A DNA stretch of 64,000 bases from the NCBI GenBank assembly GCA_946402275.1, contig CAMIVY010000007.1, positions 1 through 64,000 of the forward strand. Reading direction: 5' to 3'. The notes beneath the pieces were generated by a model, which was given only the letters and a program-made list of their open reading frames with translations, was not told the DNA's origin and did no database searches. The position numbers and the translations under genes were made by a program. Of the stretch, positions 23,738 through 32,796 are shown piece by piece. Each line of letters starts with the position of its first letter. Position 1 is the first letter of the stretch. Source of the DNA: an uncultured Prevotella sp. (GTDB taxonomy: Bacteria; Bacteroidota; Bacteroidia; Bacteroidales; Bacteroidaceae).

Positions 23738-24211
23738 TCAATTCTTCGACTGTTCTGGTAGCATCACACTAGTGCTGTCAGTCGATTTGTCGATGATGTT
23801 CTCAGCTTGTACCGGTGTTCCAACATCGACCGTGTCAATTTGGAAACTGGTGTAGTCGCTGACAGGAGCATTCCAGTTGCTGTCCCACGGAGCCTGCAGG
23901 GCACCGCCCAGTGTTAGGATGATAGCCACTACGGCTGCAGCCTTGAACAAAGGCATCAGACGCTGAGTAAGCTTCACCTCTTGGGCTTGGACATGCTGGT
24001 TCTCTTCGCCAATCATCGTCAGGATACGGGTGTCAAAGTCATCGCTCAGCTTAGGCTCCTCACCACCAGCAACGAAGAGAGGCCTCCACTGCTCCATCTC
24101 AGCCGGAATATTTTCCTGACTGAAGAAGCTGCGCAGAATGCTTTCTTCCTCCAGTGAGGTCTCAGCGTTCCAGTAGCGCTCCATGAGCTGTTCAATGTAC
24201 TTATAGTCCAT
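23738..24211 (-). CDS. Probable anti-sigma factor, single membrane span
   Basis: The 157-residue protein has an acidic N-terminal cytoplasmic part (MDYKYIEQLMERYWNAETSLEEE), one hydrophobic span (AAAVVAIILTLGGAL, about 92-106) and an exported tail rich in Ser/Thr/Asp. It overlaps the ECF sigma gene by 11 nt, the usual sigma/anti-sigma arrangement. Bacteroidales homologues are often given unhelpful names. Sequestration of the sigma factor at the membrane is inferred from topology and operon. Confidence 0.7.
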   Translation of the reverse strand: MDYKYIEQLMERYWNAETSLEEESILRSFFSQENIPAEMEQWRPLFVAGGEEPKLSDDFDTRILTMIGEENQHVQAQEVKLTQRLMPLFKAAAVVAIILTLGGALQAPWDSNWNAPVSDYTSFQIDTVDVGTPVQAENIIDKSTDSTSVMLPEQSKN

Positions 24212-24716
24212 ATTCTTCTTGTTGTTTGAATTCTTTTTTAATCGTCTGTCGGGCTCTGAAGATGTTTATTTTCACTTGTTCTTCCGTGATGCCCATGATG
24301 TCGGCAATGTCGCGATAGCTTTTGCCTTCCACGTCTCGCAGCTGCATGGCGGTTCTTTGCTTTTCAGGCAGTTGACTGATGAGTTGTCTTACCAGCTTTA
24401 CCCTGTCTCGCTGTACAGCTTGTTCCTCGGGGTTAGATGTGTAACTGTGGTCTGTCGGGTCGTGGCCTGTGTCCAGCGACTGTTCCTGATGTCCCATGCG
24501 TCGCACCTTGTCGAGTGAGAGGTTTCGACAGATGGTAAAACAGAAGGCTTCTATGGCGTCTATCTGTTCCCACTGGTCTCGTCGGTTCCATACTTTCAGC
24601 ATCGTGTCCTGTACCACGTCCTCAGCCTCTGCTGGGTTGAGAGTGATGCGGAGTGCCAGTCTGAAGAGTTTGTCTTTCAGCGGCAAGACGTCGGTCTGGA
24701 AACTGATTTTTTTCAC
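24201..24716 (-). CDS. ECF sigma-70 factor
   Basis: 171 residues with region 2 (LFRLALRITLNPAEAEDVVQDTMLKVW, about 17-43) and region 4 (LPEKQRTAMQLRDVEGKSYRDIADIMGITEEQVKINIFRARQTIKK). It should direct RNA polymerase to a small regulon, probably including its own operon. The overlapping downstream gene is the likely anti-sigma factor. No TonB receptor or polysaccharide genes are adjacent, so it is not an obvious nutrient-sensing FecI-type unit. Confidence 0.9.
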   Translation of the reverse strand: MKKISFQTDVLPLKDKLFRLALRITLNPAEAEDVVQDTMLKVWNRRDQWEQIDAIEAFCFTICRNLSLDKVRRMGHQEQSLDTGHDPTDHSYTSNPEEQAVQRDRVKLVRQLISQLPEKQRTAMQLRDVEGKSYRDIADIMGITEEQVKINIFRARQTIKKEFKQQEEYGL

Positions 24717-24780
24717 CTCTCTATACTTAATGACGATTGAAAAAAACGAAAGTTACAGCTTTCTCTAATTTTTTTCTCTT

Positions 24781-25557
24781 TTATTTTTCAATAGTTGTTC
24801 CATGTTTACCGTCGATGGCTGTTGCCAGGGTGATAATCACCTTGGAGACGCCAGCGTCCACTGCGTTGAGTGCGTTCTCTATCTTGGGTAGCATCCCGCC
24901 GCTAATTGTTCCATCGGCTTTGTAGCGGGTAAAGTCAGCGTGATTGATGGTGGCTATCACGCTGTTGTCATCGTCAGGATTGCGAAGCACACCTTTCTTT
25001 TCGAAGGAGAAGATAAGCGTAACGTCATACAACTTAGCCAGTGCCTTAGCGGTTTCCGATGCGATGGTGTCTGCGTTGGTATTCAGGATATGCCCTTCTC
25101 CGTCGTGGGTCAGAGGAGCCATCACGGGTGTGATGCCGGCTTCTATCAGTCTGCCCAGCATCTCGCCATTGGCCAGGTCAACATCCCCCACAAAGCCATA
25201 ATCCACTCCGTTCTTCAGTGGGCGCTTATGGCTGCGTATGGCATTGGCGTCGGCACCTGTCAGTCCTAAGGCATTCACACCGTTGGCTTGAAGACGGGCT
25301 ACAAGGTTTTTGTTCACCAGTCCGCCATAGACCATTGTTACCACTTCCAGCATGTCGGCATCTGTGATGCGTCTGCCTTCCACCATCTTGGTCTCGATGC
25401 CCAAGCGTTCGGCCATCTTGGTAGCCTTTCTACCGCCACCATGCACTAATACCTTCCGACCCTCAATAGCCGAAAAATCTTTTAATAACTGAGAGAGCTG
25501 CAGTTCGTCCTCGACTACAGCTCCTCCTACCTTTACGATAGTTACTTTCTCCTTCAT
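24781..25557 (-). CDS. argB: Acetylglutamate kinase (possibly N-succinylglutamate)
   Basis: 258 residues with the amino-acid kinase fold: KVGGAVVED at the start, LVHGGGRKATKMAERLG, and LNTNADTIASETAKAL. It phosphorylates the N-acylated glutamate in arginine synthesis. Some Bacteroidetes use succinylated rather than acetylated intermediates, and the sequence alone does not tell which is used here. It is the last gene of aroK-speA-argB, 7 bp after speA. Confidence 0.88.
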   Translation of the reverse strand: MKEKVTIVKVGGAVVEDELQLSQLLKDFSAIEGRKVLVHGGGRKATKMAERLGIETKMVEGRRITDADMLEVVTMVYGGLVNKNLVARLQANGVNALGLTGADANAIRSHKRPLKNGVDYGFVGDVDLANGEMLGRLIEAGITPVMAPLTHDGEGHILNTNADTIASETAKALAKLYDVTLIFSFEKKGVLRNPDDDNSVIATINHADFTRYKADGTISGGMLPKIENALNAVDAGVSKVIITLATAIDGKHGTTIEK

Positions 25558-25564
25558 ATATTAG

Positions 25565-27457
25565 TTACTCCAAATAGGTATATCCGTAGAGTCCGCTGCG
25601 GTAGTTGTTCAGGAATTCCTTGCCCTCTTCCAAGCTGATCTTTCCCTGCTTGACACTCTTGGCAACCCATATCTCTAACTGTCGAACCAGTTTCTTGGGA
25701 TTGTATTGCACGTATTCCAGAACCTCCTCTACCGTCTCACCGTCGAATATCTGGTCGATATGATAGCTGCCGTCCTTCACGGAGATGTGGACGGCTGTGG
25801 TGTCTCCAAACAAGTTGTGCATATCACCCAGAATTTCCTGATAGGCACCAACGAGAAATACACCCAGATAATAGTTCTCATTCTTCTTCAGTGAATGAAC
25901 GGGCAGTGAGTGCGAGTTATGACGGTTGGTGGCGAAGTTGGCTATCTTGCCGTCTGAGTCGCATGTGATGTCCTGGATAGTGGCATTACGCGTAGGACGC
26001 TCATTAAGTCGCTGAATAGGCATAATGGGGAATACCTGGTCAATGGCCCATGAGTCGGGTAGCGACTGGAACAGCGAGAAGTTGCAGAAATACTTATCCG
26101 CCAATAGTTTGTCGATGTTCATCAGCTCTTCGGGAACATGCTTCAGGTTCTTTGCCAGGGCGTGAATCTCATGACAGACGCTCCAATACATGGCCTCCAC
26201 CTCGGCGCGAGTCTTCAAATCTACGATGCCATGGGCAAACAAGTCCAGCACTTCTTCGCGAATCTGCTCTGCATCGTGCCAGTCTTCCAGCACGTTGCGT
26301 GGTGTCAGGTTGTCCCATATCTCATAGAGGTCTTTTACCAGTTGGTGTGAGTTCTCGTCGGGTTCAAACTCCTCTGGCATCTCAGGCAACGAAGCAGTCT
26401 CCAGCACGTCAATGACCAATACCGAATGGTGGGCAGCCAGTGAGCGTCCGCTTTCAGTAATCAGGTTGGGGTGGGGGATGTCATTACGGTTGGCAGCATC
26501 CACGAAGGTGTAGATACAGTCGTTGACATATTCCTGGATAGAGTAGTTCACACTGCTCTCACTCGAAGGTGAGCGTGTGCCGTCATAGTCAACGCCCAGT
26601 CCACCGCCACAGTCAACAAAGTCAACGTTGTACCCCATCTTATGCAGTTGCACATAGAACTGGGAAGCCTCGCGCAGAGCCGTCTGGATACGGCGAATCT
26701 TGGTAATCTGGGAGCCGATATGGAAATGTATCAGGCGTAGGCAGTCGCGCATGTCTTTTTTGTCCAGCATGTCAAGGGCATCCAATAGCTCAGCACTTGT
26801 CAGTCCGAACTTGGAGGCATCGCCACCGCTTTCTTCCCATTTGCCGGCACCACTGCTGGCCAGTTTGATACGGATGCCAATGTTAGGTCTTACACCCAGT
26901 TTCTTGGCTTCACGGGCTATGATTTCCAGCTCGTTCAGTTTCTCCACCACGATGAAGATGCGCTTACCCATCTTTTGTGCCAACAGGGCCAGTTCAATAT
27001 ATGACTGGTCTTTGTAGCCATTGCAGATGATGATGGAGTCGCTCTGGCACTGTACGGCAATGACGGCGTGCAGCTCAGGTTTTGAGCCAGCCTCGATGCC
27101 CAGGTTGAACTTGCGCCCGTGAGAGATAATCTCCTCAACGACAGGCTGCATCTGGTTCACCTTAATAGGGAACACCACATAGTTCTCTGCCTTGTATTCA
27201 TACTCCTCAGCAGCCTTCTTAAAGCAGCTCCATGTCTTCTCGATGCGGTTGTCCAGAATATCGGGGAAGCGCAACAGAACAGGCGATTGCACATCGCGCA
27301 GGGACAGTTCGTCCATTACCTCACGCAAGTCAATCTGCGTGCCATCCTTGCAAGGTGTCACATACACGTTGCCTTCGTTGTTGATACCGAAGTAGCTAGT
27401 TCCCCAGCCGTTGATGTTGTAGAGCTCCTTGGAGTCCTCAATCGTCCATTTCTTCAT
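25565..27457 (-). CDS. speA: Biosynthetic arginine decarboxylase
   Basis: 630 residues with the PLP-binding Lys in FPIKVNQMQPVVEEI (about 96-110), a glycine-rich CGGGLGVDYDGT loop and a C-terminal LERQ-like helical domain typical of SpeA. It converts arginine to agmatine for polyamine synthesis. Its start overlaps aroK by 4 nt and argB follows at 7 bp, so arginine synthesis and use are expressed together. Confidence 0.93.
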   Translation of the reverse strand: MKKWTIEDSKELYNINGWGTSYFGINNEGNVYVTPCKDGTQIDLREVMDELSLRDVQSPVLLRFPDILDNRIEKTWSCFKKAAEEYEYKAENYVVFPIKVNQMQPVVEEIISHGRKFNLGIEAGSKPELHAVIAVQCQSDSIIICNGYKDQSYIELALLAQKMGKRIFIVVEKLNELEIIAREAKKLGVRPNIGIRIKLASSGAGKWEESGGDASKFGLTSAELLDALDMLDKKDMRDCLRLIHFHIGSQITKIRRIQTALREASQFYVQLHKMGYNVDFVDCGGGLGVDYDGTRSPSSESSVNYSIQEYVNDCIYTFVDAANRNDIPHPNLITESGRSLAAHHSVLVIDVLETASLPEMPEEFEPDENSHQLVKDLYEIWDNLTPRNVLEDWHDAEQIREEVLDLFAHGIVDLKTRAEVEAMYWSVCHEIHALAKNLKHVPEELMNIDKLLADKYFCNFSLFQSLPDSWAIDQVFPIMPIQRLNERPTRNATIQDITCDSDGKIANFATNRHNSHSLPVHSLKKNENYYLGVFLVGAYQEILGDMHNLFGDTTAVHISVKDGSYHIDQIFDGETVEEVLEYVQYNPKKLVRQLEIWVAKSVKQGKISLEEGKEFLNNYRSGLYGYTYLE

Positions 27458-27981
27458 AGCTTCAGCAGTTCACGTATTTTTTGTACAGAATATTTTATCT
27501 TGTCGAAGTCGTCCATCAGGTTCACATCCAGAGAATACTTGGCCTTGTTGTAAAACGGCTCACGCTCTTTGAGGTGTTCCTCGATATATGTTATCAGTTC
27601 CTCTGGACTCTTGCCTTTCAGCAGTGGGCGTTCGCCCTTGGCCATCAGCAGGTGTTTGTATAATACCTCTGGGGTTGCGTTCAGATAGACCACGTCGCCT
27701 TGTTGGTTCAGATAGTCTATGTTGTCATAGAAACAAGGTGTCCCACCGCCGCAACTGATGATGACATTCTCAAACTCAGCCACCTCATGAAGCATGTTGT
27801 ATTCCATCTTGCGGAAAGCCTCCTCGCCCTTCTCTGCGAAGATCTGTGTCACCGTTTTCCGCATGCGGCTTTCAATATACCAGTCCAGGTCATAGAACAT
27901 CATGCCGGTCTCTTTGGAGAGTGCCTTGCCAATGGTCGTTTTTCCAGACCCCATATAACCAATTAAAATTATTCTCCGCAT
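27454..27981 (-). CDS. aroK: Shikimate kinase
   Basis: 175 residues. Walker A is GYMGSGKTTIGKAL (about 8-21), followed by DLDWYIESR for substrate binding and GGGTPCF. It makes shikimate 3-phosphate in the aromatic amino-acid pathway. It overlaps speA by 4 nt and starts 28 bp after topA, with no separate promoter seen. Confidence 0.93.
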   Translation of the reverse strand: MRRIILIGYMGSGKTTIGKALSKETGMMFYDLDWYIESRMRKTVTQIFAEKGEEAFRKMEYNMLHEVAEFENVIISCGGGTPCFYDNIDYLNQQGDVVYLNATPEVLYKHLLMAKGERPLLKGKSPEELITYIEEHLKEREPFYNKAKYSLDVNLMDDFDKIKYSVQKIRELLKL

Positions 27982-28009
27982 AATTTTAAAATGAGAAATG
28001 TGGAATTGT

Positions 28010-30310
28010 TCATTTCTCGTTTTTCTTGACGATGGCCATACATTCCTCGTAGGTTAGCTCTGCCGCTTTGGCGTGCATAGCCTTTGGCATGCGGTAGTTC
28101 TTACCATCATAGGCAATATAAGGACCATAACGACCGTCCAGCACTTCCATCTTCATGTCCTCGGGGAACATCTTCAGGTGCTTCTTCGTTTCTTGCTGGC
28201 GTTTCTCGTTAATCAGCTTAATGGCCTCTTCCAGTGTGATGGTCATCGGGTCGGCATCCTTCGGCAAGGAAGTGTATTTCTTCAGGTGCAGGATGTAAGC
28301 ACCGAAACGTCCGGCACCAATGACAACGGGAGCACCTTCATATTCTCCCACAGTACGGGGCAGTTTGAAGAGTTCCAGTGCCTCTTCCAGCGTGATAGCT
28401 TCCATACTCTTCTCACTAGGCATCTGTGCAAACAAGGGTTTGTCCTTGTCGTCGGCACTTCCAATCTGTACAACGGGTCCGAAGCGGCCTATCTTGACGA
28501 ATACGGGCTTGCCGCTCTTGGGGTCGATACCCAGTTGTCGTTCACCGGCCTTTCGCTCCTGACGGGCATTCATCGTTTTCTCCACAACAGGTTCGAAGTT
28601 CTTATAGAACGACTTCATCATGTGGGACCATTGTTCTTTACCTTCAGCTATCTTATCAAAGTCCTGTTCCACTTTGGCGGTGAAGTTATAGTCCATAATG
28701 GAGGGGAAATATTTCATCAGGAAGTCGTTCACCACAATACCGATATCCGTAGGCAGCAGCTTTCCCTTGTCGGAACCGGCCATCTCCTTGCGATGGCTCT
28801 GCTTGATTTGCTTGCCCTTTAGGGTGTCAATGGTGTAGCTTCTCTCTTCTCCCGTCTTATCGCCTTTGTGTACGTATTCACGCTGCTGGATGGTTGAAAT
28901 CGTTGGTGCATAGGTGGAAGGACGACCAATGCCCAGTTCCTCCAGTTTGTGTACGAGTGATGCTTCCGTATAACGCTGTGGTCCCTGGCTGAAACGTTCT
29001 ATCGACTGAATCTCTCTGCGATCCAGTACCATCCCTTTCTTCAGCGGTGGCAGGATATGGCTTACCTCTTCCTGGTCTTCGTCATCCACAGACTCACGGT
29101 AAACCTTGATAAAACCATCGAATTTTACCACCTCACCCTGGGCAACGAACTGCTCATTGCAACCACTGATATTAATGTTGACAGTGGTCTTTTCTATCTG
29201 GGCGTCAGCCATCTGGCTGGCAATGGTGCGCTTCCATATCAGGTCGTAGAGCTTGCGCTCCTGGGCAGTACCCTCTATCTCCGTACGCTCCATATAGGTA
29301 GGACGGATGGCTTCGTGAGCCTCCTGGGCACCTTTCGAGCTGGTGTGATACTGGCGTACCTTGCTGTATTCCTCACCATACAGCTTGGTAATCTCTTCCT
29401 TGCTGGCATTGATACACAGGGCGGAGAGGTTTACCGAGTCCGTACGCATATAGGTAATCTGTCCGTGTTCGTACAGGTGCTGAGCCACCATCATGGTTTG
29501 ACTTACCGTAAAGCCTAGTTTGCGGGCAGCTTCCTGCTGTAGCGTTGATGTGGTGAAGGGAGGGGCAGGGGTGCGCTTCAGGGGTTTCTTGCTGACGGCA
29601 TCCACGGTGAACGTGGCATCGATGCACTCGTTCAGGAATTTCTCCACCTCTTCGTGAGTCTTCATGCGCTGGGCCAGGGTGGCCTTCACCTCTATCTGTG
29701 AACCGTCAGCATTGTTAATGGCAAAGACACCACCAATGCTATAGTAAGGCTCGCTCACAAAGTCTTGTATCTCACGCTCACGCTCTACGATGAGTCTTAC
29801 TGCAACACTCTGCACACGACCGGCAGAGAGTGCGGGTTTCACCTTACGCCATAGCACGGGCGAGAGTTTGAAGCCTACCAGGCGGTCCAACACACGGCGG
29901 GCCTGTTGTGCGTTCACCAGATTCATGTCCAGGTGACGCGGGGTCTCAATAGCCTTCAGGATGGCTGGTTTGGTAATTTCGTGAAACACGATACGGTTGG
30001 TCTTCTTCTCGTCCAGCCCCAGCACTTCACACAGGTGCCATGAGATGGCTTCTCCCTCGCGGTCCTCATCGGATGCGAGCCATACCTTCTCTGCTTTCTC
30101 TGCATTGCTCTTGAGGTCCTTCACCAACTTCTCCTTCTCTTCCGGTATCTCGTAAACGGGTTCCAGAGTGTTGATGTCAATACTCATTTCCTTCTTTTTA
30201 AGGTCACGAATATGACCATAGCTAGACATCACCTTATAATCGTTTCCAAGGAATTTCTCAATTGTCTTAGCCTTGGCTGGTGACTCTACTATTACTAAGT
30301 TCTTTTGCAT
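28010..30310 (-). CDS. topA: DNA topoisomerase I
   Basis: 766 residues. The N-terminal Toprim domain has VIVESPAKAKTIEKFLG, and the nucleophile Tyr lies in QITYMRTDS (about 287). Repeated C-terminal modules (IGRFGPVVQIG, AGRFGAYIL, DGRYGPYIAYDG) replace the zinc fingers of the E. coli enzyme, as is usual in Bacteroidetes. It relaxes negative supercoils. It has its own -7 box at 30344 and heads the run topA-aroK-speA-argB. Confidence 0.95.
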   Translation of the reverse strand: MQKNLVIVESPAKAKTIEKFLGNDYKVMSSYGHIRDLKKKEMSIDINTLEPVYEIPEEKEKLVKDLKSNAEKAEKVWLASDEDREGEAISWHLCEVLGLDEKKTNRIVFHEITKPAILKAIETPRHLDMNLVNAQQARRVLDRLVGFKLSPVLWRKVKPALSAGRVQSVAVRLIVEREREIQDFVSEPYYSIGGVFAINNADGSQIEVKATLAQRMKTHEEVEKFLNECIDATFTVDAVSKKPLKRTPAPPFTTSTLQQEAARKLGFTVSQTMMVAQHLYEHGQITYMRTDSVNLSALCINASKEEITKLYGEEYSKVRQYHTSSKGAQEAHEAIRPTYMERTEIEGTAQERKLYDLIWKRTIASQMADAQIEKTTVNINISGCNEQFVAQGEVVKFDGFIKVYRESVDDEDQEEVSHILPPLKKGMVLDRREIQSIERFSQGPQRYTEASLVHKLEELGIGRPSTYAPTISTIQQREYVHKGDKTGEERSYTIDTLKGKQIKQSHRKEMAGSDKGKLLPTDIGIVVNDFLMKYFPSIMDYNFTAKVEQDFDKIAEGKEQWSHMMKSFYKNFEPVVEKTMNARQERKAGERQLGIDPKSGKPVFVKIGRFGPVVQIGSADDKDKPLFAQMPSEKSMEAITLEEALELFKLPRTVGEYEGAPVVIGAGRFGAYILHLKKYTSLPKDADPMTITLEEAIKLINEKRQQETKKHLKMFPEDMKMEVLDGRYGPYIAYDGKNYRMPKAMHAKAAELTYEECMAIVKKNEK

Positions 30311-30343
30311 ATCTCGTATTCTGTTTTAATCGTTACGGGCTGC

Positions 30344-30351
30344 AAAAGTAG
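30344..30351 (-). promoter_or_regulatory. -7 box for topA
   Basis: The minus strand reads TACTTTTG, about 34 bp before the topA ATG. Confidence 0.55.
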
Positions 30352-30391
30352 GTAAAAGATTTGGTTACACCTTATATATATAGTAGTTTTT

Positions 30392-30937
30392 TTATTTTCT
30401 TAACGTTTCGTCCAAGAATCGGATGACGGCATTCCGGATGCTTGTCAGTCCAAATTCAGCGGGATTTACCTTGTTAATAGGTATCCACATGGCCTCTGCA
30501 GCATCGTCTTCCGCCGTGATGGCTATGCTGTCGCCATGCACCCTCACCAGATAGTCCATGTCGAGGGTATGGATGCCCATGCCGCTGTACATATATTCGT
30601 TAGGCGATGAGAAAAGATATTGGATGTCCCTTACTTCCAGTCCCGTTTCTTCCTTGATTTCGCGTATCATACCCTCTTCCACGGTCTCCCCCATGTCACA
30701 GAACCCTCCTGGCAGGTCCAGTGTGCCCTTGGCGGGTTCTTTGGCCCTGCGCACCACCAGCATTTCCTCCTTGTCGTTGATGATGAAGGCTGCCGTTGCC
30801 GAACAAGGGTTGGCATAGTAGGTAAATCCGCAGTCCTCACACTTCTTGCTCTTGAAGTTGTTGACCACGAAGTGTGCACTGCCACACACCGGACAGAACC
30901 TGAATTTCTCTAAAGGATGTTTAAAAGGATGTTTCAT
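30392..30937 (-). CDS. NUDIX hydrolase with N-terminal zinc ribbon
   Basis: 181 residues. A zinc ribbon, FCPVCGS...KKCEDCGFTYYANP (about 13-44), precedes a NUDIX box GGFCDMGETVEEGMIREIKEETGLEV. Domain order resembles NudC-like and related nucleotide pyrophosphohydrolases, but the NudC-specific SQPWPFPxS motif is absent, so the substrate is open. It lies 18 bp downstream of the sialate O-acetylesterase-like gene. Confidence 0.88.
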   Translation of the reverse strand: MKHPFKHPLEKFRFCPVCGSAHFVVNNFKSKKCEDCGFTYYANPCSATAAFIINDKEEMLVVRRAKEPAKGTLDLPGGFCDMGETVEEGMIREIKEETGLEVRDIQYLFSSPNEYMYSGMGIHTLDMDYLVRVHGDSIAITAEDDAAEAMWIPINKVNPAEFGLTSIRNAVIRFLDETLRK

Positions 30938-30955
30938 TCTTCCTAAAAGGATGTA

Positions 30956-32413
30956 TCATTCCCAGTTGTCTGTGCGGAAAGGGAACAGCGGCAGTCCGCC
31001 CATGTTAGCCATGTTGCCCAGCAGCCAGTTGCGGAAGCAATAGCGCACGGCAACGGGTTTCTTCACCTTGTCGCTCTTGACGATCAGGCACTCGTCCCAC
31101 GGATCATTGCCTGGTCGCCAGAAGTGTTCAGCCTTGGCCTCATGGAACACGCGGTCCTCACCAGCCACCTCGAATCCCTTGATGTCTATGAAGCGGTTCA
31201 TGCCACCAAACTGGTTGTCGAAATGAATCATCACGGCATCGTCCTTGATCTTCATGTCCTTGAACGACGGACTCTCACAGATAATGCCGCTCATGCCGTA
31301 GGTCTTGTTCAGTGCCAGGAAAGCCAGTCGCTCGCCCACCTTCTGCTTTTGTGCCGGGTGAATCTGTGTACCCTCATAAGGATAGACGGCATCATTGGTG
31401 CATACCAGTCCGCTGTTGGGGATGATCTGCGAGGCACGGAACTGCTGTTCCTGCAGTTTGGCATTCCACGTGCCCTTCTTGTCGCCACTGTCATAAGGTG
31501 CTATCTGTACGAAGTAGAAAGGAATATCGCCCAGTTTGAATTGTGAGCGCCATTGCTCCACCAGCAGTTTCAGCCGCTCAGAGTACTGGTTGCCCGGGTC
31601 GCCCACATTCGAACAGCCCTGATAGAACAGGATACCCTTCACGGTGTAGTTCAGAATGGGGTTGAACGTACCGTTGCCCCACAGCAGCGCACGCAGGTAG
31701 TCAGCACCCGGCTTGAAGTTCACGATACCCATCGAGTCGGTAGGCTCCTTTGTATATTTCTCCAGGTTCTCCTTCGTCAGCCAGCTCTCTACACGCGTGC
31801 CGCCCTTGTTGGCCTCAATGATTCCGATGGGGATGTCGAGGGCTTTGTTCACCATCTTGGCAAAGAAATATCCTGTGGCAGAGAACTCCCCGACGGTCTG
31901 TGGCGAACACTCGCGCCATTGCGTGTCAGCATCCTCCTGCGGTTCCATGCGCATGATGCTGGGAATCTTGGCAGAGCGCACTTGGTGCTTTCCGGCGGCA
32001 TTCACCACCTCTTGGTTGTAGTTCAGCACGGGGCAGTTTCCGAAGCCCTTCACGGGCATTTCCATGTTCGACTGTCCGGCGCATACCCATACCTCGCCCG
32101 CGAGCACATTATTTATAGTTACCTGTCCGTCGCCGTCGTCGAAGGTGATGCTCAGCGGCTCGTAGCTGGCCTTGGGCGACTTCACCGTCAGCAGCCAGCG
32201 TCCCTGCCGGTCAGCCTTTGCCTCAGCCTTTTCCTTCGACCATGAGGTGGTAGCCACCACTTTCCTTCCAGCCTTGGCCCATCCCCACAGGCGAACGTCG
32301 CTCTGCTGCTGAATCACCATGTTGTCACCTACCAGATGGGGCAGCTTTACCTTTGCCTGAACACCCATCACCATTGCTGCCAGTGCAGCCATCAAACCTA
32401 TCCTTTTGTTCAT
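30956..32413 (-). CDS. Secreted sialate O-acetylesterase-like esterase
   Basis: 485 residues with a signal peptide ending MGVQA. The SGNH-type nucleophile block is VCAGQSNMEMPVKG (about 112-125), and a C-terminal IHPAQKQKVGERLA provides the Asp/His side. It is the sialate O-acetylesterase/acetyl-xylan esterase type found in Bacteroidales polysaccharide loci. It probably removes acetyl groups from sugars in the periplasm. It diverges from a second secreted esterase across a 383-bp gap. Confidence 0.88.
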   Translation of the reverse strand: MNKRIGLMAALAAMVMGVQAKVKLPHLVGDNMVIQQQSDVRLWGWAKAGRKVVATTSWSKEKAEAKADRQGRWLLTVKSPKASYEPLSITFDDGDGQVTINNVLAGEVWVCAGQSNMEMPVKGFGNCPVLNYNQEVVNAAGKHQVRSAKIPSIMRMEPQEDADTQWRECSPQTVGEFSATGYFFAKMVNKALDIPIGIIEANKGGTRVESWLTKENLEKYTKEPTDSMGIVNFKPGADYLRALLWGNGTFNPILNYTVKGILFYQGCSNVGDPGNQYSERLKLLVEQWRSQFKLGDIPFYFVQIAPYDSGDKKGTWNAKLQEQQFRASQIIPNSGLVCTNDAVYPYEGTQIHPAQKQKVGERLAFLALNKTYGMSGIICESPSFKDMKIKDDAVMIHFDNQFGGMNRFIDIKGFEVAGEDRVFHEAKAEHFWRPGNDPWDECLIVKSDKVKKPVAVRYCFRNWLLGNMANMGGLPLFPFRTDNWE

Positions 32414-32440
32414 GTCAGTAGTTTTTTTAGTTCACTGGTG

Positions 32441-32448
32441 CAAAAGTA
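32441..32448 (-). promoter_or_regulatory. -7 box for the sialate O-acetylesterase gene
   Basis: The minus strand reads TACTTTTG, 27 bp upstream of the ATG. Confidence 0.55.
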
Positions 32449-32486
32449 ATAAAAGTCTGGCGAAATAAAAAATAAAACATCAAAAA

Positions 32487-32512
32487 AAGTCCCGCTATCT
32501 TTAGCAGGGCTT
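32487..32512 (-). terminator. Orphan terminator in a divergent intergenic region
   Basis: AAGTCCCGCTA and TAGCAGGGCTT form a stem with one mismatch; read leftward it is followed by seven T. No gene is seen ending here. Just upstream (minus strand) a short frame reads PEFLRSIGAQALRGVPR and stops, which may be the tail of a lost gene or chance. The rest of 32414-32796 shows only the two promoters. Confidence 0.5.
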
Positions 32513-32766
32513 GATAAAGTCTTATCGTGGGACTCCGCGAAGCGCCTGAGCACCTATGGAGCGCAAGAATTCGGGTTCATTATATAACATAATATAACAT
32601 ACGCGTGCGAGGGAGGACACTAATTAGGGCGTTTCCAATATATTTGACTGTTTTTTTCATTCTTTTCGTGAAATAGAAAAAAAGGTGGTAACTCTGAGGC
32701 TTTGCCTCGAAGATACTCACGCTCGAAAAAACTCAAGAAAATCTTGGTTTTCTGCTCGCTAAATCG

Positions 32767-32774
32767 TATCTTTG
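32767..32774 (+). promoter_or_regulatory. -7 box for the secreted esterase gene
   Basis: TATCTTTG, 22 bp upstream of the ATG at 32797. Confidence 0.55.
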
Positions 32775-32796
32775 CACGCAGTTCATAAAGAAGGAT

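Noticed and set aside
28073-28822. 249-aa plus-strand ORF
   Set aside because: It is antisense to topA.
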